From positions 62,001 through 126,000 of the forward strand of contig NZ_AZFX01000003.1 in assembly GCF_001435835.1 (NCBI RefSeq): a stretch of 64,000 bases of DNA, read 5' to 3'. Under the pieces are notes generated by a model. It had not been told where the DNA came from and made no database searches. It worked only from the letters and a program-made list of their open reading frames with translations. Below, piece after piece: positions 7,551 to 17,218 of the stretch (positions are counted from its first letter, which is position 1; each line of letters begins with the position of its first letter). A program made the position numbers and the translations under genes. The DNA is from Lapidilactobacillus concavus DSM 17758 (lineage in GTDB: Bacteria; Bacillota; Bacilli; Lactobacillales; Lactobacillaceae).

Positions 7551-9062
7551 TTACTTTTGAATGTCCTTCACGGCGGCATTCAATGCGTTGTCATGATTCA
7601 GAAGGTAAACACTAACCTCGCGATAGAGTGCGTCTCGCGTCTTTTCGTCAAACTCACCGGTTGGATCGGCAAATTTAGCTTTGGTCTGAACTTGCTTGAC
7701 TGCATTGACGAGTTGTTGATCGTAGAGACCAGTTTCCTTCACTTCATAACCGAGATCGTGCAGATTTTCCTGTAATAATTTCACCTCATTACCAACCGCA
7801 CCTGGTTTCAGGGTTTCATCACTGGAAATTAAGGCATAGTTAGCCAGCGCTGGATAATCCGCCTTAATATCAGGTGTAATTCCCTTTTTATTGATCCAAG
7901 TTTTATTTGGTGTCAACCATTTGGCGACCGTAAATTTCATTTCACTCTCGCTTGATAATGGGACGACAGTTTGAACAGTCCCCTTACCATAGGTCTTTGA
8001 ACCCACCAATTTGGCACGGCCGTTCTCTTGAAGTGCAGCGCTGAAGATTTCTGACGCACTGGCACTGCCGTTATCGACGAGAATCTCGACGGGCTCGGTT
8101 ACCTTGAACCCATTATCGTACTTCTTTCCGGCGCGATAGACTTCTTCACTACCCTGACGATTATCAACACGCATAATGACTTGTTTGTTTTTCAAAAAGA
8201 GACTGCTCAGCGATAACGCCGCATTCATCAGACCACCGGGATTGCCGCGAACATCGATAATAAATTTCTTTGCTCCCTGTTTACGCAGCGATTTGATGAC
8301 ATGCTTCATCCCACTAGTCGTGTTTTCGGCAAAGGTCGTCACCTGGATGTGCCCAATGGTGCGATCGCCGGCAAGTGACTCGCCATTAACCGTTGCCTGA
8401 TCGACTCTCGCTCGTTTGACCGTCACGTTGAACGTCTTAGTTCCCCGTTGAATCTTCAATGTCACAGTGCTTCCTGAGGCGCCTCGAATTTGGCTGACCG
8501 CCTGGTCGACAGTCATCTTAGCGGTAGATTTCGAGTTGATGGCAAGAATCAAGTCTTTAGACTTCAAACCAGCTTTGGCTGCGGGAGAATTCTTGATTGG
8601 TGACACAATTTCGATGGCATTCTTGCCTTGCTGAACTTCAGCACCGATTCCCTGAAATGAACCAGAGACAGAATCGTTCAGACTGGTCGATTCATCGCTC
8701 TGCAAATATTGTGAAAACGGATCATCCAAGCTGGTCAGCATCCCGTCGATTGCACCATTGATGAGTTTCTTCTTGCTGACCTTTTGATAATAATTATCCT
8801 GAATATTGTGGTAGACATTGATTACCTGACTTAGTTCGGCGTTAGTACTAATCGTGCCTTGAAGGCGGGTCAACATCAGGAGAACGCCAAGAATAAGTCC
8901 CACACACAACGCGCATAATAAACTAAACCAGTAGGTCAGACGCGTGAAACGTTTCGGTGAGTGTGGTTTGCTTGAATGAATGACTGGGGCTTCCTTCGCA
9001 TCATTGGCAGGTTCATCGGAAACTAATGGCTCATTTTTTTCTGTTTCGTTTTTTGTGCTCAA
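7551..9062 (-). CDS. ctpA: Membrane-anchored carboxyl-terminal processing protease (S41 family)
   Basis: A 503-residue extracytoplasmic serine protease with a Ser/Lys dyad. Order: charged cytoplasmic tail (1-43), one transmembrane helix (about 45-65), N-terminal helical domain, PDZ domain (about 133-215), S41 catalytic domain with GSASASE (nucleophile predicted as Ser335) and TYGKGTVQ (Lys360), and a C-terminal PG_binding_1 peptidoglycan-binding domain (about 415-485). This is the CtpA/CtpB layout of Firmicutes. The substrate here is unknown. It is the last gene of an operon, ten bases after yozE, and is followed by a strong terminator. Confidence 0.93.
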   Translation of the reverse strand: MSTKNETEKNEPLVSDEPANDAKEAPVIHSSKPHSPKRFTRLTYWFSLLCALCVGLILGVLLMLTRLQGTISTNAELSQVINVYHNIQDNYYQKVSKKKLINGAIDGMLTSLDDPFSQYLQSDESTSLNDSVSGSFQGIGAEVQQGKNAIEIVSPIKNSPAAKAGLKSKDLILAINSKSTAKMTVDQAVSQIRGASGSTVTLKIQRGTKTFNVTVKRARVDQATVNGESLAGDRTIGHIQVTTFAENTTSGMKHVIKSLRKQGAKKFIIDVRGNPGGLMNAALSLSSLFLKNKQVIMRVDNRQGSEEVYRAGKKYDNGFKVTEPVEILVDNGSASASEIFSAALQENGRAKLVGSKTYGKGTVQTVVPLSSESEMKFTVAKWLTPNKTWINKKGITPDIKADYPALANYALISSDETLKPGAVGNEVKLLQENLHDLGYEVKETGLYDQQLVNAVKQVQTKAKFADPTGEFDEKTRDALYREVSVYLLNHDNALNAAVKDIQK

Positions 9063-9072
9063 ATTATTTCAC

Positions 9073-9300
9073 CTAGGCTTCACTATCAAGATAGTGTTGA
9101 TATGCAAGATCGAATACGGTCATGCTAGGAAGATAATTACCGTTCAATTCTAAATAGCGCGAGAGTCGATCATAATCCTTCTCCTGCTTGGGAAAGGTCT
9201 GATCAAAAAAAGCGTTGTTTGCAAATTCGGCAACTTCATCATGACTATTCGGATTGCGTTGAGTCATTAAATATTGATAAAAAGAACGTCGTAATTCCAT
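9073..9300 (-). CDS. yozE: YozE family (UPF0346) small protein
   Basis: A 75-residue acidic cytoplasmic protein beginning with [17 protein letters not shown], followed by the conserved region with [17 protein letters not shown] and [16 protein letters not shown]. This is the YozE_SAM_like family, a small helical fold widely conserved in Bacilli. Its function is unknown. AGGAGA lies eight bases upstream of the ATG. It sits between ypmS and ctpA in one transcription unit, the same neighbourhood (ypmR/ypmS) seen in other lactic acid bacteria. Confidence 0.85.
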   Translation of the reverse strand: MELRRSFYQYLMTQRNPNSHDEVAEFANNAFFDQTFPKQEKDYDRLSRYLELNGNYLPSMTVFDLAYQHYLDSEA

Positions 9301-9338
9301 GCGAGTCTCCTATTCATTATAAGCAAATCAAATGGCAT

Positions 9339-9953
9339 CTATTTTGCTAAAAAAGCACTGAAATCAATCTTGTCGGCGTCTAAATCAATATGATCGGCTC
9401 GAAAACTCATGCCATTCTCAGTTTTAAATTTGCTGAGATGCAGCGTAATTGTTTCTTTCTTGGTGTCGAGCGCCACCCATTTGGGCAGATGATAATCGTT
9501 GCCAACAAAATTAAGGACGGTACTGACGTTCACCGGAAGCGCGCCAACGGCTAACTTCTTCGCCTTCAGCTGCACATCACCATTTTCCAATACGAAGGGA
9601 TCCATGCTGAGCGTGAACGGAATCTTGGCGCCAAGAAACTTGAACTGTCCAGAAAGAATAGCCGTGTCAGAAAGCGAGATCTGATACTTCAGCGCATCGT
9701 TCTTCAAGTAGTGTTTTAAATAATAATCGATCAGTCGATTAACCTGATCCTTAGTCATTTCAACCGTAAATACTGGATCATTTGCGCGTGAGACTGTCTT
9801 CGCGCTCGTCGTTGGCGTTGGCGTCTTCAACAACTTGGTTCCTAAGAACGCACCGGTTCCTAAAAGTAGGCCAAGTAAAACCAGGAAGAGCCACTTCCAG
9901 ACGTTTACCGCGTGGATCTGACGAGTTTCTCGCTTATTATGTTCTTGCATCAT
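9339..9953 (-). CDS. ypmS: YpmS family (DUF2140) membrane-anchored protein
   Basis: A 204-residue protein with a cytoplasmic basic N terminus, one transmembrane helix (about 22-44, VWKWLFLVLLGLLLG) and an extracytoplasmic beta-rich domain containing MTKDQVNRLIDYYL and the repeated pattern of the DUF2140/YpmS family. Function is unknown; it co-occurs with the SGNH hydrolase YpmR. Two adjacent ATGs (9948-9953) follow AGGAGG, and either could be the start. It is 27 bases downstream of ypmR. Confidence 0.85.
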   Translation of the reverse strand: MMQEHNKRETRQIHAVNVWKWLFLVLLGLLLGTGAFLGTKLLKTPTPTTSAKTVSRANDPVFTVEMTKDQVNRLIDYYLKHYLKNDALKYQISLSDTAILSGQFKFLGAKIPFTLSMDPFVLENGDVQLKAKKLAVGALPVNVSTVLNFVGNDYHLPKWVALDTKKETITLHLSKFKTENGMSFRADHIDLDADKIDFSAFLAK

Positions 9954-9980
9954 AAAACCTCCTCGCCGATGACTTCAGCG

Positions 9981-10838
9981 TTATTTTTCATAAAGCCAAG
10001 TCGACTTGATTGACTGAATCTGCTTGATCAATTGATTTGCGATGGCTTGGTAGCCCCGATTATTCGGGTGAAAGTGATCGGTGGTGTATAAGAATGGATT
10101 GCTAGCCGTTTGATTCTTCTTGCCAGTTGCCAACACCGATCCTTTAGGCTGGGTCATGACACCATCAATATCGACATAATAGGTATGATCGAACGTTTTG
10201 AGAACAGATTGTGTTGTCTCATTCCATTTGGTCATCCCTTGTTGTAATGCCGTCAATTTGGGAAAGAAGACATAAAATGGATCATAGATACTGGCAACGA
10301 CGATGGGTGCTTTCGGATTTTCTGAACGAATCGCAGTGAGCAATTGTTTCAGATGTTTCCTGTAAGTTGCGCTCGCCGTATTGACCTTTGCCAGATCGAT
10401 ATCGGAAATATTATTACGAATGGTATGCATCAGATCGTTAGCACCCACAGTCATCGTAATTAAATCTGCAGCGGCGAGTCCCGCCTGCACCTTTTTTTGC
10501 TTCTGAATACGTTTCAAAATTTGAACAGAGGTATCTCCGCTCACGCCAAAATTTTGAGTCGTTAACGAAGTTTGGTCGCTTAACTCAATCTCTTTTTTGA
10601 TCAGTGGAACATAACCGCCACTCGATGTGGCATCACCCACGCCGAAGGTCAGCGAATCCCCAATTGCCGTCAAATGGACGCTTTTCTTTATTTTTTTCTG
10701 TGCTTGCTGCTGAATTGATTTAGCCTGGGTCGTTTTGAAATTAGGCGTCTTCAGCCATTGGTTGAGGCCGACATAAGTGCCCCCTGCAACAACCAGCACG
10801 ACCAACACCATCAACAGCACTTTTGTCATTTTTTTCAA
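9981..10838 (-). CDS. ypmR: Membrane-anchored SGNH/GDSL hydrolase (YpmR-like)
   Basis: A probable extracellular esterase or lipase-like hydrolase. An N-terminal signal-anchor helix (about residues 8-28) is followed by the SGNH domain: block I AIGDSLTFGVGD with the catalytic Ser, the block II Gly in FGVSGDT, block III VGANDL (Asn), and block V DHFHPNNRGY with the catalytic Asp and His. The substrate is unknown. The start is uncertain: GGTGGTGA, one mismatch from the consensus SD, lies five bases before a TTG at 10838, whereas a GTG at 10850 has no SD. I chose the TTG. It is the first gene of ypmR-ypmS-yozE-ctpA. Confidence 0.86.
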   Translation of the reverse strand: MKKMTKVLLMVLVVLVVAGGTYVGLNQWLKTPNFKTTQAKSIQQQAQKKIKKSVHLTAIGDSLTFGVGDATSSGGYVPLIKKEIELSDQTSLTTQNFGVSGDTSVQILKRIQKQKKVQAGLAAADLITMTVGANDLMHTIRNNISDIDLAKVNTASATYRKHLKQLLTAIRSENPKAPIVVASIYDPFYVFFPKLTALQQGMTKWNETTQSVLKTFDHTYYVDIDGVMTQPKGSVLATGKKNQTASNPFLYTTDHFHPNNRGYQAIANQLIKQIQSIKSTWLYEK

Positions 10839-10888
10839 TTGATTCACCACCCATAAATAAATAACAACGTCTATCGTCAGATACGACT

Positions 10889-10922
10889 AAAAAAAGTGGG
10901 ACACGATATCGTCCCACTTTTT
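10889..10922. terminator. Terminator of degV
   Basis: A 12-base complementary pair, AAAAAGTGGGAC (10891-10902) and GTCCCACTTTTT (10911-10922), with an 8-base loop. It begins three bases after the degV stop codon and has T-runs on both strands. Confidence 0.85.
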
Positions 10923-10924
10923 GA

Positions 10925-11773
10925 TTACTCGGTATAGAACATAACCGCCATTGCACCAGCGCCAGTATGCGTTGCAACAACTGGACTCGTCGGCGCAACT
11001 AGAATCGCGACGTCAGGAAAGATCACCTGCAATTGGGCTTGCACTTGTTGCGCACTTGGCAAAGCATCCGCGTGAGAAATTCCAATCATCTTAATAGGAT
11101 GACCTAATTTTTGCATCTGCTCAATGAGCTCTCGATAAAAATTATTGATTATCTTCATCCCACGGCCCTTGTGAATCGGTTCGAGGGTATTATCATGGAA
11201 CTGCAAGACAACCTTGATATTTAATAGTGAGGACAAAATTCCGGAAACCCGACTAAGACGACCACCCTTAACTAAGTTCGTTAAATTGGTGACAGAAAGA
11301 TACAATTGAGTGTGGTTTTTAACCTCTTGCATGGCTGCAATAATTTCATCGACAGATTTGCCCGCTTGAGCTAATTGCGCGGCAACCATCACCTGAAATG
11401 CCGTCGCACGATCGATGAACTCACTATCGACTACCGTGACTTTTGCCTTAGAAATCTGTGCCGCTTGGCGGGCTGCGTTAACGGTGCCACTTAAGGTCTT
11501 AGACATATGGATCGACAAAATTTCACTGCCATCTGCCGAGAGCTCATCGTACATATCCATGAACGTGCCAATTGAAGGCTGACTTGTCTGTGGCAAGTTT
11601 TTAGCCGCCGCCATCTTTGACATAAATTCTGGCCGCGTCAGGTTGACGCCATCTGTATAAATCATTTTATCAATCACAATCGTCAGCGGAACGATATGAA
11701 TCTCATATTGTTTAATTTCTTCTGCAGATAATTGCACCGACGAATCGGTCACGATTTTGATTTTGCTTGTCAT
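10925..11773 (-). CDS. degV: DegV family fatty-acid-binding protein (FakB candidate)
   Basis: A 282-residue two-domain DegV protein. The N-terminal IKIVTDSSVQLS and the downstream TSQPSIGTF motif (Ser/Thr-rich fatty-acid carboxylate site), GTVNAAR and GGRLSR are family signatures. Members called FakB bind a fatty acid and present it to the kinase FakA, giving acyl phosphate for PlsX/PlsY. A FakA gene and plsX are present about 18-20 kb away in this window, so that role is plausible. Fatty-acid specificity cannot be read from sequence. AAGGAAG precedes the ATG. It is a single-gene unit with its own terminator. Confidence 0.92.
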   Translation of the reverse strand: MTSKIKIVTDSSVQLSAEEIKQYEIHIVPLTIVIDKMIYTDGVNLTRPEFMSKMAAAKNLPQTSQPSIGTFMDMYDELSADGSEILSIHMSKTLSGTVNAARQAAQISKAKVTVVDSEFIDRATAFQVMVAAQLAQAGKSVDEIIAAMQEVKNHTQLYLSVTNLTNLVKGGRLSRVSGILSSLLNIKVVLQFHDNTLEPIHKGRGMKIINNFYRELIEQMQKLGHPIKMIGISHADALPSAQQVQAQLQVIFPDVAILVAPTSPVVATHTGAGAMAVMFYTE

Positions 11774-11957
11774 GCCTAGACTTCCTTCCGATAAGTTGGA
11801 TCGAAATACCTAAATATTCACTTGTTCAAAGCGCCATGTACGTTCACGATCAAGTTGTTGGTGACGTTGTCAAAACTCCCTCGTACTTCCCCTAACAACG
11901 ATAATTATCACGCCTAAACGTACCTGCTATATTCAATTAAAATCGGTAACATTTCTC

Positions 11958-11966
11958 ATTATAACA
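11958..11966 (-). promoter_or_regulatory. Possible extended -10 promoter for degV
   Basis: On the minus strand TGTTATAAT gives a perfect -10 with a TGn extension about 190 bases upstream of the degV start. No good -35 is visible at the right spacing. The rest of the 235-base gap between degV and folA shows no gene. Confidence 0.35.
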
Positions 11967-11987
11967 TGGACATTAGAAATTCCCCAC

Positions 11988-12010
11988 AAAAAAATCAGTT
12001 GACGATTTTT
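11988..12010 (-). terminator. Weak terminator at the end of folA
   Basis: AAAATC/GATTTT stem around a short GTCAACT loop, followed on the minus strand by T-rich sequence; it overlaps the folA stop codon. The stem is AT-rich, so this is tentative. Confidence 0.35.
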
Positions 12011-12524
12011 AAAGTTCGACTTTGCTTTTACCTTTGATCCGTCGATACTCGTTAAAAGTAAGGGCTGGTGTCTGTCCATCGGCTGGCAATTGTCTTTGTC
12101 TCACGAGTTCGAACTGATTCCAAGGAATCGGTATCATGCGCACATCACCACGGTAATCGTGGTCAATTTGGGTTTGATAGAGTTTATCCACCAATGGCAG
12201 CAGCGATTCAAACAACGAATTCCCCCCGATCACAAAAAATTCTTCCGCCGGTTCGGCATCTATCATGCGATAAATTGACTCGACATCATGAATCACTTCA
12301 ATCCCCTGACCAAGAAGATGCGCGGGTTGATGCGTCAGAACAAGATTACGTCGATTCGGCAACGGCCCTTTTGGAAAAGAACGAAACGTTCTAGCTCCCA
12401 TAATGATTGGGTGACCTGTTGTTAAGACCGTAAAATGATGCATTTCCGTTGGGAGGTGCCACGGTAATCGGCCACGATCACCGATGACGCCTGTTCGATC
12501 TTCGGCCCAAATATAACTTAACAT
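12009..12524 (-). CDS. folA: Dihydrofolate reductase
   Basis: Reduces dihydrofolate to tetrahydrofolate with NADPH, regenerating the cofactor consumed by the adjacent thymidylate synthase. 171 residues from the chosen ATG: MLSYIWAEDRTGVIG is the usual lactobacillar N terminus, followed by LPWHLPTEMHHF with the substrate-binding acidic residue, IMGARTFRSFP, and FVIGG around the NADPH site. A longer frame with a GTG start would add four residues, but its ribosome binding site is weaker. It follows thyA after about 50 bases, so the two are probably cotranscribed. Confidence 0.95.
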   Translation of the reverse strand: MLSYIWAEDRTGVIGDRGRLPWHLPTEMHHFTVLTTGHPIIMGARTFRSFPKGPLPNRRNLVLTHQPAHLLGQGIEVIHDVESIYRMIDAEPAEEFFVIGGNSLFESLLPLVDKLYQTQIDHDYRGDVRMIPIPWNQFELVRQRQLPADGQTPALTFNEYRRIKGKSKVEL

Positions 12525-12576
12525 CGTTTCATCCACTCACTTTCGCTGATCATCCGACTCCGAGAAGTCTGCACAA

Positions 12577-13542
12577 CTAAACGGCAATCGGCGCCTTAAT
12601 GCTAGATTCGGGTTGATAGTCTAAGAGTTGAATGTCCTTCATTTGATAGTCACTAAGGTCACTGCGCACTTCTGAAGTCAGCTGCAGTCTAGGCGCGGCA
12701 TGGATCGGACGTTCTAATTGAAGCTTCACTTGTTCAACGTGATTATCGTAAATATGCGCATCTCCAAATGTGTGAATAAACTCACCGACCTCTAAACCGG
12801 TTTGTTTTGCGACCAGGTGCGTCAATAAGGCATAGCTTGCGATATTAAAGGGCACGCCTAGAAAAATATCTGCACTTCGTTGGTACAATTGCAGGGATAG
12901 TCGACCATCATTCACATAGAATTGAAAGAGCGTATGGCAAGGCGGTAAGGCCATCGTGGGAATATCTTCTGGATTCCAAGCCGAAACAATCAAGCGGCGT
13001 GAATCAGGATTAGTTTTAATTTGGTCGATCACACCTTGTAACTGATCAATCGTTTGCTGCTGTGAGGTCCGCCATGCACGCCACTGTCGTCCATAGATTG
13101 GACCCAATTCGCCGTATTTGGCTGCAAATTGGTCATCTGTCAGGATACGTTGACAGAATAGCTCGTGCTGTTCTTGATAGGCAGCTGCAAATTGAGGGTC
13201 ACGCAGGGCACGATGACCGAAATCCGTCATGTCTGGCCCTTGATACTCAGTTGAACGCACATATTGTTGAAACGCCCATTCATCCCAAATGTGATTATGA
13301 TGCTCGAGTAAGAAACGAATATTGGTATCCCCACGTAAGAACCATAACAATTCACTTTTGATCAAGCCAAAAGGCACACGTTTGGTCGTTAACAATGGGA
13401 ACCCTGCTTGCAAATTAAATCTCATTTGATAGCCGAACAGACTATAAGTCCCTGTCTGCGTGCGATCGTTCTTTTGATGTCCTTTTTCCAAAACCGTCTT
13501 CATAAAATGAAGATAGGTTTCTTCGTTCGTGTTGATTGTCAT
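12577..13542 (-). CDS. thyA: Thymidylate synthase
   Basis: Methylates dUMP to dTMP using methylene-tetrahydrofolate. 321 residues. The catalytic Cys is in [13 protein letters not shown]; the [19 protein letters not shown] and NIASYALLT segments are conserved. A stretch between about residues 85 and 135 ([17 protein letters not shown] onward) matches the extra segment that makes L. casei-type enzymes longer than the E. coli enzyme. AAGGTGG lies eight bases before the ATG at 13542; the longer GTG start overlaps this site and is rejected. It precedes folA. Confidence 0.96.
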   Translation of the reverse strand: MTINTNEETYLHFMKTVLEKGHQKNDRTQTGTYSLFGYQMRFNLQAGFPLLTTKRVPFGLIKSELLWFLRGDTNIRFLLEHHNHIWDEWAFQQYVRSTEYQGPDMTDFGHRALRDPQFAAAYQEQHELFCQRILTDDQFAAKYGELGPIYGRQWRAWRTSQQQTIDQLQGVIDQIKTNPDSRRLIVSAWNPEDIPTMALPPCHTLFQFYVNDGRLSLQLYQRSADIFLGVPFNIASYALLTHLVAKQTGLEVGEFIHTFGDAHIYDNHVEQVKLQLERPIHAAPRLQLTSEVRSDLSDYQMKDIQLLDYQPESSIKAPIAV

Positions 13543-13597
13543 TTGTTGTTCCACCTTTTAATGTAAACGATGACTGCTGCAGAATAATTGATAAGAG

Positions 13598-14809
13598 TCA
13601 ACGGCTTTGCTGCTGGACCCATTGAATAAGCGTTGCGTTCTGGTTTTCAATCCGTCCTTCAACCACTGCAGTTTCAGCTCGATCTAGCCAGTCCCCAATT
13701 TGTGGCCCAGGATTGAGCTTCACTTTTTGAATCAAATCAACGCCGTTCAGCTGTAATTCATGCCGATTCTTGATTGGTAATTGCTGATAATCAAGCGCAA
13801 TCTGATCAAAGTCGGCGGACCATTGCAATAGCGGCCAAATTGTTGCGGCCCGTTCGATGATCTGCGTATCTGCCTGATAAAGCTGCTTAGCCGTTAATGC
13901 GGTCGTTACCTGCAATTGGCGACTAAACGTTAACGTCCTTAAACTCTCCGCAATAACATCATTTGCGGACTTCCATCCGAGGAGTAACTGTTTAAGTTGT
14001 GTTGATGTTAAGTTTAACCCTTCTGCCAATAAGACCCAAATTGCCGGCTCATCAAGCAGTTTTAATGTCGATTTCGACGTTGTGAACCGTGGGAACTTCA
14101 GCTCATTTGCCTTAAAGAACGGCGTTTGCTTGATCAATCCGCTGTCGACAAATAATTGCCAGCCAATTCGCCAATCTTTGCCCAACATCATTTTAACAAA
14201 TTCCGTATGGATGCGCTCGACTGCGATTTTTTGCAATAATGGCGCATTATGTAGTAAGCTGGTATAAGTATCTGCAGTAATCGTAAACCCTAGTTGGCTT
14301 GCAAATCGAACCGCTCTCATCATTCGCAAGGCATCTTCGTGAAAGCGTTCATCGGCGATTCCAACTGCACGAATTTCTTGGGCTGCAAGATCATTCAGAC
14401 CGTGATAATCATCGATGATTAGACCATCTGCACGCACTGCTAATGCATTAATAGTGAAATCCCGTCGTTGCAGGTCTTGTTGAAGTGAACGCACAAATGT
14501 CACGTGATCGGGTCGTCGAAAGTCTTGATAACCAGATTCTGTTCTAAACGTCGTGACCTCATAACCGATGCCATCGACGAGAACGGTCACGGTACCATGC
14601 TTGATTCCAGTATCGATCGTCTTTGGAAAAATCTGTTTGATTTCAGCTGGAAAGGCGCTAGTGGCAATATCGACATCTGCAATTGCCTTGCCCAATAAGA
14701 AATCACGGACAGAGCCACCCACAAAATAGGCTTCATATCCATGCGCTTCGATCTGCTGTAGAATGGGTAAGGCTTGTTGAAACTCTGACGGAAATTCTTG
14801 TAAATACAT
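13598..14809 (-). CDS. cca: CCA-adding tRNA nucleotidyltransferase
   Basis: Adds or repairs the 3' CCA end of tRNAs. 403 residues. Nucleotidyltransferase motif FVGGSVRDFLLG followed by DVDIATSAFP, which carries the catalytic aspartates (about residues 29-55); RRDFTINALAV and EDALRMMRAVRFASQLGF are the class II CCA-enzyme motifs, and the C terminus is helical. The tRNA-Arg in this window does not encode CCA, consistent with a need for this enzyme. AGGTG precedes the ATG. It lies just upstream of thyA-folA on the same strand and divergent from the YitT-family gene. Confidence 0.95.
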   Translation of the reverse strand: MYLQEFPSEFQQALPILQQIEAHGYEAYFVGGSVRDFLLGKAIADVDIATSAFPAEIKQIFPKTIDTGIKHGTVTVLVDGIGYEVTTFRTESGYQDFRRPDHVTFVRSLQQDLQRRDFTINALAVRADGLIIDDYHGLNDLAAQEIRAVGIADERFHEDALRMMRAVRFASQLGFTITADTYTSLLHNAPLLQKIAVERIHTEFVKMMLGKDWRIGWQLFVDSGLIKQTPFFKANELKFPRFTTSKSTLKLLDEPAIWVLLAEGLNLTSTQLKQLLLGWKSANDVIAESLRTLTFSRQLQVTTALTAKQLYQADTQIIERAATIWPLLQWSADFDQIALDYQQLPIKNRHELQLNGVDLIQKVKLNPGPQIGDWLDRAETAVVEGRIENQNATLIQWVQQQSR

Positions 14810-14904
14810 TCGAACACCTATTTCTTTAAAATTATCTTGAAAATAGCTTCTTGAAACTCATGGCGATCTTCGCCAAATCAACGAACGATTAAGGGGTAAC
14901 ACTG

Positions 14905-15822
14905 ATGCAAAAAGTTGACGTCGAAAAATTCGATTGGCCCACGACAATTAAAGAGTTCATCATGATCACGTTAGGGGCTTTGATCTACGGTTTCGGTTTA
15001 GTTGCCGTAAATATTAAAAATAATTTGGCTGAAGGCGGTATGACCGGGGTTACTCTGATTTTGCGCGCCTGGTGGCATTTTGATCCAGCTTACTCGACCC
15101 TTATTCTAAACATCCCACTGATTATCTTAGGTTATCATTTCCTCGGACGCAAGGGCCTAATCTATACCATCTATGGTACACTAGCGCTCTCCGCTTCACT
15201 TTGGATCTGGCAGCGCGTTAACTTTACCCAAACACTTAATCTGCATAATGATCTGTTCATTGCGGGCGTCCTAGCCGGTATCTTTGGCGGCTTTGGTTCT
15301 GGCTTAATTTATCGCTTCGGTGGCACCACTGGCGGAAGCGACGTCATTGCTCGCATTCTCGAGCTAGAACGTGGTATCCCAATGGGTAAAACATTGCTTG
15401 CCATCGACGTGATCGTGTTGCTAACTTCATTAACTTATCTCGACATTGAGCACATGATGTACACCCTGCTCTCATCCTTTGTTTTCTCAAGGATCGTTGA
15501 CGCCACGCAAGACGGAAGCTACTCAGCAAAAGGAATGCTGATCATCAGCGACCAATCCGAGGCGATTGCGAAACAACTAATGAACGAACTAGAACGTGGC
15601 GCGACGTTTCTAAACGCAGAGGGCGCCTATCAACACGACAAGCGCCTTGTGGTTTATTGTGTCGTCGCCCCGAGTGAATTGATCCAAGCTAAAAAGATTA
15701 TCATGAAACTCGATCCACATGCCTTCATTTCGATACATGAGGTCCACGAGGCCGTTGGTGAAGGCTTCACGTATCTGCGCAAACCTACTCGGAATCTCCT
15801 AGGCTTACGACGCAATAAATAG
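14905..15822 (+). CDS. YitT family membrane protein with C-terminal DUF2179 domain
   Basis: A 305-residue polytopic membrane protein. About five hydrophobic segments lie in residues 15-185 (for example FIMITLGALIYGFGLVAV and LYNIPLIILG-like stretches), with the glycine-rich RFGGTTGGSDVIARIL motif typical of YitT proteins. Residues about 210-295 form the soluble DUF2179 domain (ITEVHEAVGEGF-like end). Function is unknown. AAGGGGT precedes the ATG. It is a single plus-strand gene among minus-strand genes, divergent from cca and convergent with ypiA, with only five bases between the two stops. Confidence 0.86.
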   Translation: MQKVDVEKFDWPTTIKEFIMITLGALIYGFGLVAVNIKNNLAEGGMTGVTLILRAWWHFDPAYSTLILNIPLIILGYHFLGRKGLIYTIYGTLALSASLWIWQRVNFTQTLNLHNDLFIAGVLAGIFGGFGSGLIYRFGGTTGGSDVIARILELERGIPMGKTLLAIDVIVLLTSLTYLDIEHMMYTLLSSFVFSRIVDATQDGSYSAKGMLIISDQSEAIAKQLMNELERGATFLNAEGAYQHDKRLVVYCVVAPSELIQAKKIIMKLDPHAFISIHEVHEAVGEGFTYLRKPTRNLLGLRRNK

Positions 15823-15827
15823 GCTGA

Positions 15828-17102
15828 CTAATCCTGAGGATCATCGGCTTCAAGATCGAGTAGCAGCACCTCAAAATCAGCATCATCTGGGACTAACTTC
15901 AGATATTGCTTCAAGGCAAGTTTTAATTCAGGAATCATTGCCTGCGATTGCAAGAAAATTGCCATCTGCCGCATAAACTGCGAATTATCCTTCAGGTTAG
16001 GATAAGCGGCGAAGTAGTTCTGCTTCGCTAGATCTGGTTGGTCAAGATGATCATACGCTTGTGCTAAAAGCCAGTTGACCTGCGGATCTGCTTCATCTTG
16101 ATCAGCTAATGCGGCTAACAAATCAACGCTTTCTTGGTCTTGCCCCGTTTCAAGTTCATGTTGTGCTAACATTAATCGTAAGGATTGTGCCTCGGGATCG
16201 AGTTGCAATCCTTTTTTGAGTAACGCTTCTGCTTGATGCTTGGCGCCTACCTTCAACGCAGCTTGGGCACCAAGGCGATAGAGATCAAGGTTAAATTCAT
16301 CATAACCTAATCCGACTTGCGCGGTTTGTAATGCCTGTTGGTAACGACCAAGCTCAGATTGACTTTGTACCAATGGCCGATACAGTGCACTGTAATCTGA
16401 ATTTTGTTGTTGTAAACGTGTCAAAGTCTGGATGGCTTTATCGTCTTGATGAGTTTGCTGATAGAGCACTCCCAATTCGAAGAGCTGTTCATCCGTCGCA
16501 ATACTCTCGGTCAGTTTCTCATCAATGGCAATCGCTTCTTCATAATCACCCAGCCCAGACAAAGCTTCTGCTGTCCGTTGCTGAATCGAGACTTGTGCTA
16601 AAAAGTCCACGCCTTGCGTTGTTAGCGACTGATAGTAACTTAAGGCCTCTTGATAGCGTCCCTGATTCAAATACAACTCACCTAGCGCAAAATCGACGAC
16701 AGGCTCATCTGGGAGTAGCACCTTGGCTTCCAACAGTTTTCGTTCACTAACTTCTGGCAGGTTGATCGACTGATATAAATCAGCAGCACTTAACAAACTC
16801 TGCGGATAAACCGCCGACTCCTCCGAAATCTGATCCAATCTCAAGAGTGCCTGATCTGTTTGACCATCACTAATATCCAACTCTGCCAAAATTAAGCGCA
16901 CATCATCTGCATCAGGATATTTTGCGAGCAGCTTGTCCGCGATTCGGCGCGTCTGCTGACTAAACCCCAAAGCTTGCAACTCTTCAGCCAAGCTAAATAA
17001 CGTTTCATCATCATCGTAACGTAATGCAGAAGCAAATTTCTTCTTAGCCTCAACTAAATCTTGATCATCCAAGGCGGCTAACATTTCTTCAGAATAACTC
17101 AA
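15828..17102 (-). CDS. ypiA: Tetratricopeptide-repeat protein (YpiA-like)
   Basis: A 424-residue acidic cytoplasmic protein made almost wholly of TPR-type helical repeats (for example ALGELYLNQGRYQEALSYYQ and ALSGLGDYEEAIAIDEK). No signal peptide or membrane segment. It resembles YpiA of Bacillus, a TPR protein of unknown partner. The TTG start has GAGGGA about seven bases upstream. It is monocistronic, between rplS and the convergent YitT-family gene. The 177-base gap to rplS holds the rplS terminator. Confidence 0.82.
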   Translation of the reverse strand: MSYSEEMLAALDDQDLVEAKKKFASALRYDDDETLFSLAEELQALGFSQQTRRIADKLLAKYPDADDVRLILAELDISDGQTDQALLRLDQISEESAVYPQSLLSAADLYQSINLPEVSERKLLEAKVLLPDEPVVDFALGELYLNQGRYQEALSYYQSLTTQGVDFLAQVSIQQRTAEALSGLGDYEEAIAIDEKLTESIATDEQLFELGVLYQQTHQDDKAIQTLTRLQQQNSDYSALYRPLVQSQSELGRYQQALQTAQVGLGYDEFNLDLYRLGAQAALKVGAKHQAEALLKKGLQLDPEAQSLRLMLAQHELETGQDQESVDLLAALADQDEADPQVNWLLAQAYDHLDQPDLAKQNYFAAYPNLKDNSQFMRQMAIFLQSQAMIPELKLALKQYLKLVPDDADFEVLLLDLEADDPQD

Positions 17103-17218
17103 TCGAATCCCTCACAGTATGTTTCTTCTCTGGTGTCTCATGTTGTTAATTATAACGAACTTTCCGCCAAGTAGCTAATCTTCAGCGTCAAGCAATCTCC
17201 AATGAAAACAATTCAAAC

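Noticed and set aside
12068-12394. A 108-residue open frame on the plus strand opposite folA
   Set aside because: No ribosome binding site and it lies antisense to a well-conserved gene.
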